The position numbers and the translations under genes were made by a program. From NCBI GenBank assembly GCA_947453625.1, contig CANGHK010000004.1, positions 97,567 through 161,566 of the forward strand: DNA of 64,000 bases, given 5' to 3'. The notes beneath the pieces are model-generated. The model was not told the origin of the DNA. It ran no database searches and saw only the letters and a list, made by a program, of their open reading frames with translations. This stretch comes from Burkholderiales bacterium. GTDB taxonomy: Bacteria; Pseudomonadota; Gammaproteobacteria; Burkholderiales; Burkholderiaceae_C. Below are positions 62,601-64,000 of the stretch, in pieces. The first letter of the stretch is position 1. Each line of letters begins with the position of its first letter.

Positions 62601-63124
62601 CCGGCCGGGCTGAGCACCGGGATCATCGCGTCGACCATCGCGAATTCGCTCTGGTGACAGGTGGTCGACGACTCGCAGGTGTGGTCGTCGCCCATCAGCA
62701 GCAGCACGCCGCCGAGTGGCGACGATCCGGCCAGGTTGCCGTGGCGGAAGGCGTCGCCGGTCCGGTCGACGCCCGGTCCCTTGCCGTACCACAGCGCGAA
62801 CACCCCGTCGTACTTGCCCTCGCCGCCGATCTCGGCTTGCTGCGAGCCCCAGACCGCGGTGGCCGCCAGATCTTCGTTGACGCCCGGCACGAACAGCACG
62901 TTGTGCGCGTCGAGATGCTTCCTGGCCTTGCCGAGTTGGTCGTCCAGCCCGCCCAGCGGCGAACCGCGGTAACCGCTGATGTAGCCCGCGGTGTTCTTGC
63001 CCAGACTGGCGTCGCGCTGTTGCTGGGTCATCGGCAGCCGAACCAGCGCCTGCGTGCCGGTGATGAAGATGCGCCCTTGGGTCAGCGTGTACTTGTCAGC
63101 CAGCGTGACGGTCTTCAAGCTCAT
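59636..63124 (-). CDS. Indolepyruvate ferredoxin oxidoreductase, fused alpha-beta form
   Basis: 1162 residues. The N-terminal part holds the pyruvate-ferredoxin oxidoreductase-like domains ([18 protein letters not shown]). The thiamine diphosphate domain lies at about 450-600 ([23 protein letters not shown]), and a ferredoxin-like cysteine region at about 630-690 ([13 protein letters not shown], later CNKDYSC). The gamma-type domain begins [15 protein letters not shown]. It oxidatively decarboxylates aryl pyruvates to aryl-acetyl-CoA, passing electrons to ferredoxin. The fused form is common in Proteobacteria. It is divergent from a gene interrupted by an insertion sequence. Confidence 0.93.
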   Translation of the reverse strand: MSLKTVTLADKYTLTQGRIFITGTQALVRLPMTQQQRDASLGKNTAGYISGYRGSPLGGLDDQLGKARKHLDAHNVLFVPGVNEDLAATAVWGSQQAEIGGEGKYDGVFALWYGKGPGVDRTGDAFRHGNLAGSSPLGGVLLLMGDDHTCESSTTCHQSEFAMVDAMIPVLSPAGVQEILDYGVLGWALSRFSGCWVGMKCVKDTVEATASIDVDIARVRITLPEGVAWPADGVNIRQPDTPHAQEARLHRYKLGAVRAFARSNRIDRTVIAGPAAKLGVISHGKSYLDVLQALDDLDLSEQAAAELGLRLYKVGMTWPLEPQGAAEFAVGLDKILVVEEKRSLIESQLKEQLYGRRDMPAIVGKLDEQGQTLFQAEMALDSNQVAIAIGERLLDLRDNPALRQRVEALRAYRKPKGVVDILSRSFYFCSGCPHSSSTVLPEGSKGYAGIGCSWMAQAMDRSTTGYTQMGAEGMSWVGEAPFSRRQHMFQNIGDGTYFHSGLLAIRAAVAAKTNITYKILFNDAVAMTGGQRHDGHLDVPTIAHQLRSEGVTRIVVVTDEPEKYPPATVWPAGVSIHHRDQINAVQRELREVEGTSALIYDQTCAAEKRRRRKRGTFPDPAKRLLINDLVCEGCGDCGVKSNCVSVQPLETELGRKRIIDQSSCNKDYSCVKGFCPSFVTVLGGQLRKPARVTDNTLFAALPEPVRPAVDQRVYSIMVAGMGGTGVVTIGAILGMAAHLEGLGCGLLDMAGLAQKGGSVWSHLRFGPSPESIKTIRIAAGGADLVLGCDMIVAGNSKTLAAARHGSTRMLVNLQEKMPGEFARDADMQFPSGGLRGNVIDAVGEDCAEFVDAGRIATALLGDSIAANMFMLGFAYQRGLIPISATAIEAAIVLNGTAQQMNQDAFVWGRRTAVDPKAVERLLASQRAKMGAGVSPAPVKTLDEAIALRSQFLTDYQDAAYAQRYLDLVARVRAVEQGAFAGRSTLAEAVAKYYFKLLAIKDEYEVARLHVHSGFLASVAQQFEGDYKLVFNLAPPGLSARDPATGEPKKREFGPWIIPVFRLLARLRGLRGTAWDMFGYSAERRGERALITRYEENIATALAVLERTRDGAHHEAAVALASLPEQIRGYGPVRAKSIAPTLEPERELLETLQRRVIVLRQAA

Positions 63125-63444
63125 GGCGTTCTCGATCCTGCGTGGGTGGCGGGTGACGGCGGGCTACCGCGGCTGACCGCGGGTGACCGCAGGATGAGGC
63201 CGGGCTAGGGGTCGAAGCGGCTGGCAGGTCCGTCGACGGGACTGACTCGCCAGAGCCATGCGGACTCACCATCATGGCACCGCAACCGGCGGCTGGGACG
63301 TCGCATCCGGGACGACGGTGCCAGGGGATAGCCCTGCTAGCGCCAGGCTATCGAATTTGCTCAACTGCCTGTTGCGGTCAAGCGAGCCAGCCCCCGCACA
63401 GCAAGCCCCGGTCAGTCAAAGACCTCTCACCTTGTGGAGTCCCC
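63125..63444. other. Intergenic region before the truncated secreted-protein gene
   Basis: About 320 bases. It presumably holds the divergent promoters of the oxidoreductase and the truncated gene. I see no confident gene, terminator or structured RNA in it; the short frames here are Arg/Pro-rich. Confidence 0.4.
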
Positions 63445-63549
63445 ATGAACCGATTCGTTTTCATGGCCAGCGCCGTCAGCGCCGCCATCGGCCTGGTCGC
63501 ACCTGCCGCCTGGGCCCAGCCCACCCAAGTTCGACAGTTACGGACGTAA
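63445..63549 (+). pseudogene. 5' remnant of a secreted-protein gene, cut by an insertion sequence
   Basis: The ATG follows TGGAG by six bases and encodes a clean signal peptide (MNRFVFMASAVSAAIGLV, cleavage after AWA). After QPTQ the reading frame runs into sequence that belongs to the mobile element and stops at 63549. What the full protein did cannot be known. A periplasmic binding protein or lipid-asymmetry protein is possible. Confidence 0.65.
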
Positions 63550-64000
63550 CTCTATGATTTCATTGACCTGGGATTTGAAACGTGCCCCTACAACAGGCTG
63601 AGTTGTTGCGATTGGCTGGGTGTTTTGACCTTCAGTGCCTTGAGCATCTCGCTGTGTTCGGCAGTCATTGAAGACACGCCGGACAGGGGTGGCGCGCCGT
63701 TGATCGACACGCGGTGATGCTGGATGCGTTTCAACGATTGCAGCGCCCGTTCAGGCGTGAGTCCAGTCTTGCCCTCGCGCAGCCGCATGCGCATGACACG
63801 ATGCAGGATCAACGCCATGAAGCAGATCGACGCATGCGCGCGAATTCGTTCAGGCAGGCGGTGGTAGACCGGCCCGATCTCGAGTTCAGACTTCAGAACC
63901 TTGAAGCCACGCTCGATGTCGGCCAATGACTTGTAGCGCTCGATGACCTTGCCCGGAACCATGTCCTTCACATTGGTCACGACCAGCAGCTTGCCGTCCA
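63536..64000 (-). mobile_element. Insertion sequence, IS1634-like, partial at the window edge
   Basis: The element begins somewhere between about 63530 and 63551, where a 16-base palindrome (AGTTACG-GA-CGTAACT, 63536-63551) stands. It continues through the transposase 3' end to the window end. The left boundary is estimated from the point where the secreted-protein frame breaks down. Confidence 0.65.
63588..64000 (-). CDS. IS1634-like (DDE) transposase, C-terminal part
   Basis: About 137 codons visible, open at the window edge. The stretch YKSLADIERGFKVLKSELEI followed by GPVYHRLPERIRAHASICF is the C-terminal catalytic region of IS1634/IS4-group transposases; the family glutamate is expected in the ADIERGF block. 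The N-terminal part with the two aspartates lies outside the window. No frameshift is visible in this part, so the copy may be intact. Confidence 0.85.
   Translation of the reverse strand, partial: DGKLLVVTNVKDMVPGKVIERYKSLADIERGFKVLKSELEIGPVYHRLPERIRAHASICFMALILHRVMRMRLREGKTGLTPERALQSLKRIQHHRVSINGAPPLSGVSSMTAEHSEMLKALKVKTPSQSQQLSLL

Overview
The window is GC-rich, gene-dense bacterial chromosome. It most likely comes from a betaproteobacterium of the order Burkholderiales, near the Rubrivivax/Leptothrix/Comamonadaceae groups. The evidence is the trxA-rho-rpmE2 block, carA-carB-greA, the order rlmE-ftsH-folP-glmM-pstSCAB-phoU-phoB-phoR, a fused indolepyruvate oxidoreductase, and frequent GTG/TTG starts with ATGA overlaps. 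I placed it from gene order and protein resemblance only. No rRNA, recognisable tRNA, CRISPR array or intact prophage is visible.

Layout: 1-8.5 kb holds a 5'-truncated transglutaminase-like membrane protein, a lytic transglycosylase, a spanin-like overlapping pair, a LysE exporter, arfB, a tightly overlapped tatD / DNA glycosylase / spermidine-synthase-like operon and an acetyl-CoA hydrolase family CoA-transferase. 8.6-10.5 kb is a small accessory patch: a frameshifted VOC gene and a zeta-toxin-like kinase with a small overlapping partner. 10.6-17.1 kb carries lolD/lolC, a conserved protein, recJ, a 36-codon relay ORF and a cobalt-type nitrile hydratase (alpha, beta, accessory), all from recJ onward chained by ATGA overlaps. 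17.2-24.6 kb carries pyroglutamyl peptidase plus fused 5-oxoprolinase, divergent from a TRAP transporter. 24.6-28.4 kb is an eight-heme cytochrome with HEAT/TPR repeats and a secreted beta-propeller protein. At 28.55 kb lies the 4.5S SRP RNA.

28.7-33.0 kb encodes a Ser/Thr kinase-HDOD-GAF protein and an overlapping pseudokinase-HDOD protein, the most unusual signalling unit here. Then come trxA, rho and rpmE2, a membrane glycosyltransferase-like protein, the whole Pho regulon (pst, phoU, phoB, phoR) behind a Pho box, and glmM, folP, ftsH and rlmE upstream. 49.3-55.3 kb has yhbY, a DUF4149 protein, greA and carBA with an iterated leader. 55.5-63.1 kb has an HbpS/GlcG-like protein, a Bax-inhibitor-1-like membrane protein, a geranylgeranyl-reductase-like flavoprotein, rlmD and the fused indolepyruvate oxidoreductase. 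The right edge is an insertion sequence (IS1634-like transposase, cut by the window) that has truncated a gene for a secreted protein.

Themes: peptide and pyroglutamate salvage (pcp, 5-oxoprolinase, TRAP), phosphate homeostasis, envelope maintenance (lol, mltB, ftsH), and RNA and translation quality control (arfB, rlmE, rlmD, yhbY, rho, greA). Several genes have a -10-like hexamer only 5-9 nt before the start codon, which suggests leaderless or near-leaderless mRNAs.
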